Source: Tamarix chinensis (Eukaryota > Streptophyta > Magnoliopsida > Caryophyllales > Tamaricaceae). Taken from it: a DNA stretch of 64,000 bases. Shown piece after piece: positions 1-11,446 of the stretch (position 1 is its first letter; each line of letters begins with the position of its first letter). The notes beneath the pieces are model-generated. The model did no database searches. It was not told the DNA's origin and worked only from the letters and a program-made list of their open reading frames with translations. The position numbers were made by a program, and so were the translations under genes. The DNA lies in NCBI GenBank assembly GCA_030549775.1, contig CM060177.1:88569236-88633235 (forward strand), written 5' to 3'.

Positions 1-656
1 GGCATTTGGCCAGGTTTTCTGCTTTGGTTGTTGTCCTGGGAGGAAGGTTCAGTTTTGCACTTTCTTATTGCTGACTAGTCTCTAGCATATGATTAGTGGA
101 CTTCTCCAAACCGTTCCTAGAAGGTTGGGAGAAGGTCCACGATGATGCTGAAAAGAGCTAGTCTTGTGTTCTAATAAAATAATTCCTAATTGTCAACAAA
201 AATAATAATAAAAGAGTATATCACTATCAAATAGGCTCAAAAAGAAAACCAGACAAAATAAATGTCATCTAGCAATAGCAGCATCTCATGGAAAAAGTCA
301 TAAACAAATTTTGCTACTACAATTCTTCGTAAATGTGTTCCATTTTCCAAAAAGAGCAAAAGATAATTAGTTGAAAATTAATATCCTTATCAATTTATGT
401 GTCTTAGGCCTTCAAAAATGAACAGAAGCAGCTCACCTTTTCAGTGAATTACTGCATTGGAACAATGAAGATGGATAAAAACCAATAGACATGTCACTGA
501 AACTTCAGCAACAACACAAACAGGCCAGAAACAAACACCGCCAAAAATCAGGTAGCAAACAATAACTTGATGAAAGACCAAATATATTCTTCTTTCTATG
601 CAGCTATCCAGCAATTTAACTCAAATGGGGAAAATAATAGATGATTTGATGCATAC
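1..656. other. Intronic sequence of APC4 (intron 4, incomplete)
   Basis: This stretch lies downstream of APC4 exon 4 on the minus strand, so it should be intron 4 or later. I searched it for the next conserved APC4 segment and found nothing, so exon 5 probably lies beyond the left edge. Positions 1-75 keep a 25-codon open plus-strand frame rich in L, W and F that I do not recognise; it could be the tail of another feature that starts outside the window. Confidence 0.5.
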
Positions 657-3600
657 TCTATTAAGTTGTCCATCCTCCTCCACCCATTGAAGACAGACTA
701 CAGACACATTGTGGGATTTCATACTCTTCAGTAACTTTCCATTCTGCCATCAATTAGAAAATACAAACAAATGAATACACAAAGGATTAAAAAAAATGGA
801 CAGGGAAACATAACCAGAAATGTTTCAGTCATGCAAAGGAATAAGGTATTAAAGATATCAGAAGAAAATAAGCTCTACATCAATATTACAGATATAAGCA
901 TCTCACAATGACTTCATGATGTGGTAATTCACAAACTTCAGGAATTCTTACGATATAACAAATGATGTGGTAATTCACAAAATTCAGCAATTCTTATATT
1001 AAAACCGAGTTATACAGTGAGTGATTGGACTAGAGTGAGACTGTTGAATCAGTAGATGCAGATAAGAATATATATAGCAACAAGCAAGTGTAGACAGCAA
1101 CTAAACACCAACAAAACATTAAACAAAGAAATAGTGAATAGTGACCCCTTGATAATACACATAGTCATAACTTTCAAGAATAGAATGTCAACTAAAAACA
1201 ACAAATAATACCATAATTTGAACAAGAAAAGACTGGATTACTTGGCTGGGATAAGCTAATCTAGGGTAATATTTTAATGAAAATATATGAAAAAAAAATT
1301 GGAAATTTAGAAACCACTGGTGAATGAGGCAATGACTTCAATTTTTGGATCACTGTCAGCTTCATTATGCCAGATCACTTCTGGATGCATTATAATAAGC
1401 TGAAAAACATTTACGAAATTGCCATATATGTCATCATAATAATTGGTTTTCCTCCTTAGTTCTTAATAGTACTTGTTAAATCTACTTCTGTTGCTTTCTA
1501 TGTTGGTTGTCAAAAGTTGTTCTTACTAAAACCTATGCCTTGCAAATATTATGGACCATTGCACATGAGCTAGTGAAGTCGGTGCCCTAAATCTTAAAGT
1601 AACTGAGAAGTTTTTATATTGAATAATCTTCTTCTGCATAGTCCAAACATCACAAGTAATATCTAGCCAAGACAATGATAAATCTGATTCATGGTCCTCG
1701 ATGAACTTAGTAACACTCCCAGACAACATATTATGTATAAATATGGCCAAACAGTCCAAAACCAAAATACTTGATGCTTCATAGATTATGCAATGAACCA
1801 TATGCATAAGTAATGACCAGGTTTCAACGAGCTCTCACTATCCTCTAGATTTGGAAAGAGCATCAAACTGAATTTCCATTAAAACAATACATATTATATG
1901 CCAAGAGGTATGATTCACAGCTCAAACCCTCCTCACATCGTCACTGGGTTAGTAAACAACAAAATATGAAATGGAATTTGAATTGCCATTAGAGACCATA
2001 TATTGATTGATAATCATTATGGAAGCAAAATAGACAACAACCAATCCTTTTCAATCTTCACAATTAGATGGGTTTTCATATAGAAAATATTTGACATAAA
2101 AGACAGAAGTTTGATGTAGAAAACATGACATTCCCTTTACAAAAATTAAGTTGAATGCCAAAAAAAAAAATTTGCAAGACAGAAAGATAGGATGCAGAAG
2201 TTTAATGAGCAATGAAAAGAAAACAAAATAAATAAGAGGCATCATGCTCTTTCAATATGATGAAAAATAAGGCCATATATTCTAGGATGAGGGTTAATAT
2301 GTTAACAATAAGATTATAATAAACTATAAGATTTGAAGACACTAACTTCAACATCGTGTAATGAAATGGTCCCATCTTCAAGTCCAACAGCTATTGCTTT
2401 ACCATCAGGGCGCCAGCACAAAGATGTTATGCACTTACCTATTAAGAAAAGAATGCTTTAAAAAGTGCAGTCTTAAAACATCTTGTATATCAAATATCAA
2501 TTAAAAGAGAAGGAAAAAAAACATATTAGCAAATATGAAACATAAAAATCACACTATCCCATATAAAGGAGACAAAAAGTTTTAACATATGAATAGCAAG
2601 GTATACAAAATAATGGAAGATCTAATAGAACGGTCTGTCATATTAAAATCAATAGAATGTTGTGTCAAAAAGAAAAAACTTAATAGAACCAACTTTAAGT
2701 CACAATTACCGGTTAAGGACTTTCACATAGCATCTAATGAGTGAACAAATAGCATGAAATATGATATGAAGACCATAATTGTTAAACTCTCAATTCGGAT
2801 TTTAAAATTCTAAGATCCAAAAGTAGAGTTGGTAGGATCCTAGATCCTAGGTAGAGTCTGTATGATCCAACAATCCTAGGAAGAGTCGGTAGGATCCTTC
2901 GATCCTAGGTAGAGTCGGAAGGATCCTAGGTAGAGTAGGTAGGATCCACATACTAACTACATTTTTTTATCAATTTGCCTTAAAATTTATGTTTCCTCTT
3001 AATCCCACTATATTTCTTCTGTAACTCTGAATATATTGAGCACTGGTCAATAAAAAGGAAGCACAAACAAGATATTAATATGACAACACAACCAATTGTT
3101 GGGGAAAAAATACTTATGAAAGAACAAAAACTATAAATGCAGATGATGACAAATGTATTGAAATTTGCAATGATATTTTTTTATTAATTCCTATTTACTT
3201 CACAATTAATCTTTTTATTTTCTTTTGTGGGGTTATTATTTTTTTATGCATAGTCCATATACCATCCCTTTACTTATGCTTATTGGGGTAAAAAATACTT
3301 ATGAAAGAATCAAAACCCTACAAGCAGAGTATGAAAAATGTATTGAAATTTGCAATGTTATTTTTTTATTAATTTAAATTTATTTCACAATTAACTTTTT
3401 TTTCTTTTGTGAGATTTTAAGTTTTTTTTATGCATGGTCCATATACCAACTCTTTCATTTTGCTTATAATTCGATAATTTGTGTTGTTTTTAGTTGTTAT
3501 AACTTAATTTGTGACTAAAAGAGCTTAAGATTTAGGTTTTTTGAGTTTTGTTTTAACTTCAACTAATAGGATTTATAGCATACAAATATAAAAAGGTCAT

Positions 3601-4233
3601 AGTTTTGTGGTACTTGTAGGATCGAGATACTACAATCCAATTCTACGATTTGATGTAGAATCATGATTCCTACAGCCTTAATGAAAATGAAACTAATAGG
3701 TGAACAATCTAATGCAATTGATTAATAAGACTGAAAATGGAGCAGTTATCCATACTAGCATACATAATAATGTAGGCATAGTGTTCAGGGGAAAACTGCA
3801 TCCACGTATCTATGACATTGCCATAAAGGAAGACTAGACCTATCCAACTAAACCAAATTATATAGAAAAATGCAGTTCGTTCTCAGAAGATTGACCAAAC
3901 GCAAAAACGTATATAGGTCACACCACAACACAAAAGGAATAGATAGAAAACAAGCATGGCATACCAGGCGAAATTGTCCATAGTCGCTGCCAATTGAACC
4001 GGTGCAACACAACTTTCGAATCCTCGCTCACCATAGCTAATAAATCTTTCTCCGGATTCCATTCAGCAATTTTTATCTATCAAGAGCATACATTATACTT
4101 TAATCCCGAAAAAGAGTCGAGCTTTCCAGAAGAAAAAAGTATCCCTCAAAAATCGAAGTCTAACCTGAGAAGGAACAGGTTTGTCGAACTGAAGCTGAAA
4201 TGGAACCACTCGTTGCTCCTCATCGGTTTCCAT
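657..4233 (-). CDS. APC4: Anaphase-promoting complex subunit 4, N-terminal exons (partial gene)
   Basis: Four coding exons fit together on the minus strand. Exon 1 (4165-4233) encodes 23 residues starting [20 protein letters not shown]. Exon 2 (3965-4076) contains [20 protein letters not shown] and [12 protein letters not shown]. Exon 3 (2347-2438) contains [20 protein letters not shown]. Exon 4 (657-743) contains [20 protein letters not shown]. All junctions have GT/AG borders: phase 0 between exons 1 and 2, a split Gly codon between 2 and 3, and phase 0 between 3 and 4. The joined 120 residues are the start of the N-terminal WD40-type domain of APC4, a scaffold subunit of the APC/C ubiquitin ligase that drives mitotic cyclin destruction in the nucleus. 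I recognise the family from memory of plant APC4 proteins. No stop or frameshift interrupts the exons, so the gene looks functional here. The start codon is the only ATG in frame at the conserved N-terminus. The remainder, more than 80% of the protein, is off the left edge. Confidence 0.93.
744..2346 (-). other. APC4: APC4 intron 3
   Basis: This 1.6 kb intron separates exons 3 and 4. It is AT-rich and holds the 46-bp duplication at 916-1000. Minus-strand open frames in 1289-1410 and 1526-1807 read like protein, for example [19 protein letters not shown] in the first, which follows an AG-ended pyrimidine-containing stretch. I cannot assign them to a family. They could be a decayed gene fragment or alternative exons. 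Confidence 0.6.
916..1000. repeat. Two-copy tandem repeat, 46-bp period, in APC4 intron 3
   Basis: The string ATGATGTGGTAATTCACAAA occurs at 916 and again at 962, with similar downstream sequence. This is a local direct duplication inside the intron with no sign of coding. Confidence 0.8.
2821..2947. repeat. Degenerate minisatellite, unit about 21-30 bp
   Basis: About five imperfect copies of the unit ATCCTAGGTAGAGTCGGTAGG follow each other, some extended by ATCCTTCG-like spacers. The copies are GC-richer than the surrounding intron and are dense in BamHI-like and AvrII-like palindromes (GGATCC, CCTAGG). Confidence 0.85.
3101..3468. repeat. Tandem duplication of about 184 bp
   Basis: The segment beginning GGGGAAAAAATACTTATGAA at 3101 is repeated from 3285 as GGGGTAAAAAATACTTATGAA. 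Both copies continue through a T-rich run to TGCATRGTCCATATACCA and TGCTTAT. By eye the copies match at about four of five positions, so the duplication is old. Confidence 0.85.
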
Positions 4234-4700
4234 GGCAATTCCTTTGTCAGGGTGTGAAGTCCGCAAGTGAAAGTACCTACAAGCTTGATATTATGAAAGG
4301 GAAGGAATCGCTCAGGCTAAAAATGAGAGAAATTAGCCGAAAGACAATGAACTGCTAAAGCCCTAGCCACCTAACAATTACTGAGATAGTGGACCAAAAA
4401 CAGTAGCTCACAAAGTTAAAATTCTTCGCAGGTTTTCAGTTATCAGTGACAGCGATTAAGTTCTGACATTTTTAGAGAGGCAAGAATACCGACGAGTGCA
4501 AATAAGGGCGGGATTTTGCGGTTTGGACCGGAAGCGCTGCGGTGGACGGGTCTTTGAATATTTTTCTTTTTCTTTTTTTCTTTGACTTTCGATAAACTGA
4601 ATTTTCATTTTTATTGTTACACGCCACGTCTTTGCTGCCTATTCTATCTGTCGTCACATTCTCTAACATGCTAACTAATACTCATAGTATCGTCTATTAT
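4234..4700 (-). promoter_or_regulatory. APC4: Likely 5' UTR and promoter region of APC4
   Basis: This region lies directly upstream of the APC4 start codon on the minus strand. It contains a locally GC-richer patch at about 4490-4550. I cannot place the transcription start or core elements from sequence alone. The plus-strand frame across 3994-4257 is only the antisense shadow of exons 1-2. Confidence 0.4.
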
Positions 4701-5234
4701 TTATTTTACCACCGTCACTTTTTATATCCATGCTGCTTCCCATCAGTATAACACTATAATGAATAAACATTATTTTTACAATAAATATAGCGTATTGTTA
4801 TATAAAAAATAAAAAGTTACTATATAAAAAATAATATTTTTAATTTGACTAATTTATCGTTCTTATTTTTAATTGACTAATTTATCGTTCTTATTTTTCC
4901 TACTATATTGTCTTCAATACTCACCCTCCTTCCTACCCTTCTCATTCACTTACCAACCTACCTTTTCATTCACTTGTCATTTACTTTCCTAACTTTGTGT
5001 AATATATATCTTTATTATTTCTTCACCCATATATTATTTCATTCTACTCTCCACTTCTTTCTCAATTTCTCGGCACCCTTCATCTATCAGCAGATTCATT
5101 CTCTCAGTCTTATCTTTCCTTTCTCCTTGGTTTTCCTTTCTTCCTTCCCTTCTCCCTTATCATCATCCTATTTCACGACCCTAGTAATTTCTAATTTCAC
5201 AACACCAAAATCAAAAAATGTAACATCAAAGTTA
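4701..5234. other. Intergenic AT-rich stretch with a 28-bp tandem duplication
   Basis: No gene is visible. The string GACTAATTTATCGTTCTTAT begins at 4847 and again at 4875, a 28-bp direct duplication. From 4905 to 5200 the plus strand is pyrimidine-rich, which produces a long but meaningless open frame rich in L, F, T and S. Confidence 0.6.
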
Positions 5235-5710
5235 TGAAGAAGGAGAAGATGGTTGTAGTTATAGACAAGTCGTAAACAAGTTATGCACTTCATACTCCCC
5301 TATTTCAAATTGCTTGGTGCAATGCAACACAACATGCATGAAAACGTGATATACTCATATAGGTTATGAGGCTTAATGATAATCATACAACCCATGTTTC
5401 CAACATGAAGAGCTCACATAGCTTTGATTTTCTAGTGTGATATACTCACGTAACCATGATATACTCACAAAAGTTATAGCATCAATGTGAGATAATCATG
5501 CATGCCAGGTTTGACAAAGTGAAGAGCTCACACGACTCTTGTCTCCTAACATGAAGCTCTCACATAACTCTTGTAATCCAGCATAAAGAGTTCACACAAC
5601 CCTTGTCTTCTAATGTAAATATGCATGCATCCCATAAGGATTAATGTGTGAGGATGACATTGCCCATGGGTTTCAACATGTCTCCCATGCTTCTTGGCAG
5701 AGTCTATGTG
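5235..5710. repeat. Array of degenerate short motifs, possible left end of a Mutator-like element
   Basis: Five or more loose copies of motifs such as GAAGAGCTCACA(C/T), GTGATATACTCA and CTTGTCTTCTAA follow one another just upstream of the transposase remnant. Subterminal arrays of this kind occur at ends of some Mutator-like elements. A similar style of sequence lies at 16790-17560 beyond the PMD remnant. I could not find a clean terminal inverted repeat, so the role as an element end is inference. Confidence 0.4.
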
Positions 5711-5829
5711 TAGGACTAAAATTCTAATTCTAATTATAGTTTTAAACTATTTATGTATACCTAATCCAAGATTTGTTATTTTGGTTTTGATTGGACACAT
5801 AACAATTCACATGTTATAACTATCAAAGA

Positions 5830-7472
5830 TATTTCATGATAGGTCAAATATTTGTTAAACATGAAGATCTTGTAGCATGGATTAGTGATGTTAGTAAAAG
5901 TTTTATGATGTTATTAATCATAAAAGGGTTGAGGAAAGGAATGGTAATAGAGTTGGTAGGGTATCAGTTAAATGCAAAAAAGGAGATGCATATATATATG
6001 TACGAGGTGTATGGAAGGTGATAATATGAGAAATACATCTTCAAAGAAAATAGATTGCCCTTTCAAGATTACATGTGCCAAAAATACTAATGGGTGATGA
6101 GAATGAGAAGTAGTTGTTAATAATGGAGCACGCAATCATAATTTGGTAAATGCTCTTAAAAGGCATGCTTTTGTAGGAAACTTAAAAGAAGAAGAAATAA
6201 AGTTTATTGATTATCTTATCAAAAGACATGTCAAGCTATAACATATTTAGTTTCTTTTTTAGAAAGAGTTTGTGGGAAATGTGAGCATAAAAGACATATT
6301 TATAATACCATAAAAAATATTAGGCTGGATGAAATAGATGGTTAAACACCTTACAATACGTCATGAGTATGTTAATGGAAATTAATTATTTTTAGTGGCA
6401 TTATAGTTAGCCAAAGTCAAATATTCTAAGTGAGTTTCTATTTATACATCCTATATTTGTAAACATTTTCTGTGCACTTCCTTTTTTTAATAATGGATTG
6501 CACATATAAAACAAATAGAGGTGAAATACCTTTAATTAAGATTGTTGGATTACCAACAACATGGTTAAACTTCAATATTGTATTTGCTTATATATCATCT
6601 AAAAAGGAATATATATATACATGGGTACTTAAGAAGTTCATGATATTGATGGATCCTACAATGCTTCTAGATACTATTTTCACCTATCTAGAACTTAGGA
6701 TAATTTCAGCTATTGAACATGTCTTTCTAACCTCAAAGAATGTACTGAATAGATGTCATGTAAACAAAAATATAGAGGAGAAGTGTAAGAAATCTCATAG
6801 TGAAGCATTCACACATACTTTTGTGCCCCAATGGAAAAACTTGGCCAGCATTATAGATGAGAAAACATATGAAGATCAACTCTTCTCTTTAAAAGACTGA
6901 TTACAAAAATATGTCCTGCCTATTTTCTTATCTAAATACAATTCGGTTGGTTCCATAAAAAGAAAAATATATTATTTGGTTAAGTTGATTAAGTCTTACA
7001 TTTTCATTAGGTTACAACAAATGATTATAGAATATAGTTTATCATTACATATAAACTTATGAAACTTTTTACATATGTTAATTTTTTTTAATAGGGTGGA
7101 AGGCCCACACAGATTGTTGAAGAGGTTATTGGATCCATCAACAGAAAACATCAACACTATTTTATTATAGATTCACTCATTATTAGACTTGCAACAGTGC
7201 ATTATTAGAGCATCTCTAGAGATGTAGCAATTCAACGTTCATCGTCATGCTATTAGCACACTTTATGAAATTTTGAGAAAGTATGTGGACTTGTTTGTAT
7301 CAGAATTGATTAATAAAAAGTGTAGAAGAAGAAATTATGTGGGCACTAATGAAGTGGTATGTGGGTATTACATGGTTCATATGCATGGGGTGTTATGTTC
7401 TTATGAAATAAACACTTACATAATTTCATTCTTATCCCCTATGATCTATCCATCATTTTTGGAAGAAGCTTG
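5830..7472 (+). pseudogene. Mutator-like (MULE) transposase remnant
   Basis: Successive plus-strand frames recover the order of a plant MULE transposase. About 6029-6080 gives SKKIDCPFKITCAKNTNG, the N-terminal DNA-binding segment. About 6121-6235 gives NGARNHNLVNALKRHAFVGN, the HNH-like linker before the catalytic domain. 6472-6900 gives MDCTYKTNRGEIPLIKIVGL with the first catalytic Asp, then AIEHVFLTSKNVLNRCHVNK with the C-x-H motif of the family. 7085-7470 gives the C-terminal part with a degenerate zinc-knuckle-like CGYYMVHMHGVLCSYEI. Stops and frameshifts separate these blocks, so the gene is dead. The family cuts and pastes DNA through terminal inverted repeats. It continues directly into an OTU-like region. 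Confidence 0.85.
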
Positions 7473-7559
7473 ATACGGATGGCCTAATTTTTCCACCAAC
7501 ATAATTAAAACTAATCGAGTTTACACCTCATTTACTCAATGTTTCCATTAAAATTATTC

Positions 7560-8220
7560 TAAGCTAGCCGCTTACAATAGAAAATCAGTCGGCTTAAGAA
7601 ATATTCCATATTGCCATTCCTCGTATAACATCGCTACAGGAGCCTCAAGAACAACAATGGATAGTTCATCCAAGGAAGAAATCCATTGTAAGGTATTATT
7701 TGAGTTGGGAGTATACAGATCAAAGGTATTCAAGTTGTTAGGGATCAACTAAATGTTGAGTAAAGTCATCTTTGGGTCAAAGTCATGGTTGAGATTGTGG
7801 ACATGACCGGGGCTAAGGACAACAGTCATCCTTAATGTATAATATGTTATTAGGCTAGATACAATTCCAATATATGAGGCAATTAAATTGACATGTAACG
7901 CTATATATTCATAGCTGGTATAATGTGATGGAAGATGGAAATTGTGTCTTTGGATAATTAGCATATTGTATGCTTGAAGATGAGAATGAGTGGGTTCAAA
8001 TTTATATAAAGTTGTACCACAAGGTTCAAAAAAGGCATCAATTGTGTGAGAGCATGTTATAATATTTTATGGTTGATTAACTCCTTCATAATATCGCTCA
8101 TTGGAAAATTCATGCACCACAGGCAGACTGGATGTAAATGCCAAATATAGGTTATGTAATTATCACTCGATGTTTGTCTCAAGCTAGCACTTCATTTCTA
8201 CCTTTATTGGCATAATGATA
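7560..8220 (+). pseudogene. OTU-like cysteine protease domain remnant fused behind the transposase
   Basis: At 7922-7990 the plus strand reads NVMEDGNCVFG, a stop, then LAYCMLEDENEWVQ. This matches the OTU signature DGNCxFR, with the catalytic Cys codon at 7943-7945. At 8129-8210 it reads WM, a stop, MPNIGYVIITRCLSQASTSF, which matches the later OTU segment (W/H-M-x-MPDMGHLIA). The preceding 7620-7720 resembles the linker between transposase and OTU in plant proteins that carry both. OTU proteases cleave ubiquitin-type isopeptide bonds. Several stops make this copy inactive. The order transposase then OTU in the same direction indicates one ancestral reading frame. Confidence 0.7.
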
Positions 8221-8919
8221 CTCAGGGTTTTAGAAGCAAAGTGAGTTTATGTTTTCTTATGGAACACGCATGTTATATATCAATATGTACTCTATTATGT
8301 CTTATTGTAATATTGAAGTAGGTAATATTCCAATTTCTCATAATAATTTGTTATGCCAGCAAAATTGTTGGATACTTTTCCACAACTATGCATGGTGTAT
8401 AGTGGATATCCCATGATATTGGTGTTTCTACATGATTATCACCATATCAATCAAGGTTTCAATTGTGGTGAAGGTATAATACTGATGGAACACATCCAAC
8501 ATAACCATTTTTTGTATCTTCAAATAGTAATTAATAGGGTGTTGAATTGTTGTGGCCTTTGGTTAGATTATTTATATTTAAATTTTGAAATATTAATATA
8601 TAATTTAAACAATATGAGATCCTATATCTTCATTTGTATTATGTAGCATGATCCCTTATATGGTTTAATTGTTATCACACATGCTGAAATTGCCACTCAT
8701 TTGTATTCAGATACTAGACTTTGTCAAGTGTAAGCATACTAATGCATCAATGTTTGAAAATGTGAGAAACAACAAGTTTCATATATATTTGAAATAACAC
8801 TATATAAAAATACATAAAAAGTCATGCTTTATGACCACACCCACCGCCATGTCTACGTTCCTCAGTAATGGATAGAAATACCTAAATTTTATACAACTTC
8901 CTTAAGCCTGTATGTTGTT
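8221..8919 (+). other. Downstream part of the Mutator-like element, unresolved
   Basis: Open frames at 8353-8646 may be a continuation of the OTU-containing protein, but I cannot match them to it. The stretch ends where the next LTR begins. Confidence 0.3.
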
Positions 8920-9549
8920 CGTAATACCTCAAAATTTTGCTTAATCTAATCACACGTCATTAATACCCTAATTCAATTATAATCTCAAAAAAAATCTTAT
9001 TTTAGCCTTAACCAAATTTCTTAATTCCAAAATCTTAACCTAATCTGAATCTTTAGCTAGATAAACTATATTTCATAACCCGATCTTAATTTCTATAAAT
9101 TTTATCACTAATATTACCTATTTTGGTTAATCCAAAATTTATCTAAAACTAATCTTAAGCCATTTCTCTTTTTTCTTTTATTTTTCCTTTCTCCCTTCTC
9201 TTGTCCCACTTCTTCCGTAAGGCTTGACTAGTCTTACTCCTAACAACTTTAAACTTGTACCATCTCCCTCACCCTCTACTACAACCATACTCATCACCAT
9301 TATTCTTCACCCTCACCATCTCATGTTATTGTTGCCTCGACTGCATAACCTCCCCTACCATTTTGATCTTCATGAAACACACCCACACATAACCATCACT
9401 CTCAACCATCTCTTCTATTGAAAATTTTCTCCACCCCTTCATGCCTCTGACATCCTTTATGCCCTTGTCATCTTGCAACTACACCATCTCCCCCTACACT
9501 ATTTGTTTTGCACGCCACCCTCTACATTTTGTCTTTTTCCCATCGCATG

Positions 9550-10125
9550 CCACATACATAATAATGCAGGATCAAATACTCAAGAGTTGTATTTCATAAT
9601 TATGGAACCAATTATTCTTCATTTGGAAAGTATCTCCCACAAATGTGAAGACCAACAGATAGTTACATTGCTAGAAACGTACCAAACAAGCAACTAAGTG
9701 TATACGTGTATGTACATAGCATGCATAGAATGATGACCACGTGCATGTGTAGTTTATTTTTAGAATTGTTCAAGTATTATTATTAATTTATTTAGTTAAT
9801 TAATTAATTAGTAGAGTTGGATAATAGATAGAGCATAAAGCTAGCATAAAAGTAGCATAAAGTTATCATAAAGAGAGCGTAATATCTTTTAGCTTGGAAT
9901 TTTTTTGAATTCTGCTTTTAACTAGTGTAGAATGGCTATAAGAAGCCATATAAGGCATGAGTATGAGACATTGAAGTTAGATATCAATATTGAATTTGAA
10001 TACAAGTGAATTCTGTGTAAGTTCAATTCAAGTTAATTGAATCTGTGTAAACAATTTGGCTTGAAAGTTTTAATCTCTTTGCCTGTGTGAATTAGAGATT
10101 AATTCATATCTTTTATACTCTCCTT
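9550..10125 (+). mobile_element. Possible short solo LTR inserted in LTR1
   Basis: This stretch does not look like the surrounding LTR. It has a plausible TATA-type core (GGCTATAAGAAGCCATATAA, near 9943), AGCATAAAG-like short repeats and a T-rich tail, which resemble a Ty1/copia or TRIM LTR. I cannot find matching ends or a target duplication, so the borders are approximate. Confidence 0.3.
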
Positions 10126-10270
10126 AATCCATATTTTTCCAACCATAATTATCATCCAAATCCCACTCTAATTCAAAGTTAAGCAAATCCCTAATTCCCC
10201 TACACTACCATTCAAAACCCTACCACCTTTCATTTAAACCAAACAACACTTTATCTTTTCTATTCGAATC

Positions 10271-10292
10271 AAACCCTAACCCTAACCCTAAA
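10271..10292. repeat. Short telomere-like CCCTAA run
   Basis: Three consecutive CCCTAA units followed by AACC lie inside LTR1 in a C- and A-rich stretch that has many single CCCTAA words. It is too short to be more than a local repeat. Confidence 0.6.
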
Positions 10293-10670
10293 CCACAACC
10301 TCATCCTTCATCTAAACCCTAACCTTCGAAGCTTAGCATCATCAATATACCATTTTCGAATGCATATACTAATTACAATAAATCATTCGAACCATCACCA
10401 TCGAAACATATCTATTTTGTTCGAATAATCACCACCATCTTTCCATCTCATTTGAATGTTTTAAACCCTAATACACCATCATCGAGACTTATTATAATTA
10501 TTATCATCACAACCAAAGCATATTCTCATCAATTTTGAGAAATCTATCCTCCCACACACATCATATACATACATACATATATACCGCATCCATTCTCCTC
10601 CCTCATTTGTTTGTTACCAATTATTTCCCAAACTCTATCAAAAGCCACTGCCCGGAGTTCCCTCTCTGTA

Positions 10671-10679
10671 CTTTCTTCT

Positions 10680-10726
<47 letters not shown>

Positions 10727-11446
10727 TTCCTCTTCCTCTTCTCTTCTTCTTCTTCTTCTTCTTCTTCTTCTTCTTCTTCTTCTTCTTCTTCTTCTTCTTC
10801 TTCTTCTTCTTCTTCTTCTTCTTCTTCTTCTTCTTCTTCTTCTTCTTCTTCTTCTTCTTCTTCTTCTTCTTCTTCTTCTTCTTCTTCTTCTTCTTCTTCT
10901 TCTTCTTCTTCTTCTTCTTCTTCTTCTTCTTCTTCTTCTTCTTCTTCTTCTTCTTCTTCTTCTTCTTCTTCTTCTTCTTCTTCTTCTTCTTCTTCTTCTT
11001 CTTCTTCTTCTTCTTCTTCTTCTTCTTCTTCTTCTTCTTCTTCTTCTTCTTCTTCTTCTTCTTCTTCTTCTTCTTCTTCTTCTTCTTCTTCTTCTTCTTC
11101 TTCTTCTTCTTTCTTCTTCTTCTTCTTCTTCTTCTTCTTCTTCTTCTTCTTCTTCTTCTTCTTCTTCTTCTTCTTCTTCTTCTTCTTCTTCTTCTTCTTC
11201 TTCTTCTTCTTCTTCTTCTTCTTCTTCTTCTTCTTCTTCTTCTTCTTCTTCTTCTTCTTCTTCTTCTTCTTCTTCTTCTTCTTCTTCTTCTTCTTCTTCT
11301 TCTTCTTCTTCTTCTTCTTCTTCTTCTTCTTCTTCTTCTTTCTTCTTCTTCTTCTTCTTCTTCTTCTTCTTCTTCTTCTTCTTCTTCTTCTTCTTCTTCT
11401 TCTTCTTCTTCTTCTTCTTCTTCCTCCTCCTCCTCCTCCTCCTCCT
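10671..11446. repeat. Very long (CTT)n / (GAA)n microsatellite ending in (CCT)n
   Basis: About 750 bp are almost pure CTT repeat. The first 70 bp contain CTC and TCC interruptions, one-base insertions near 11111 and 11341 shift the phase, and the last 24 bp are CCT repeats. The purine/pyrimidine strand asymmetry is complete, so the tract can form triplex (H-DNA). Three overlapping frames here give poly-Ser/Leu/Phe or poly-Glu/Arg/Lys open frames that are artefacts. Confidence 0.98.

Larger units (their letters stand above)
2439..3964 (-). other. APC4: APC4 intron 2
   Basis: This 1.5 kb intron lies between exons 2 and 3. It contains the GGATCC/CCTAGG-rich tandem repeat (2821-2947) and a 184-bp tandem duplication (3101-3468), both listed separately. 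I see no coding sequence in it. Confidence 0.7.

Noticed and set aside
3994..4257. 87-residue plus-strand frame
   Set aside because: It is antisense to APC4 exons 1 and 2, which have splice sites and family similarity.
10271..10292. Interstitial telomere
   Set aside because: Only three CCCTAA units, not the plant CCCTAAA repeat, within an LTR that has many such words.
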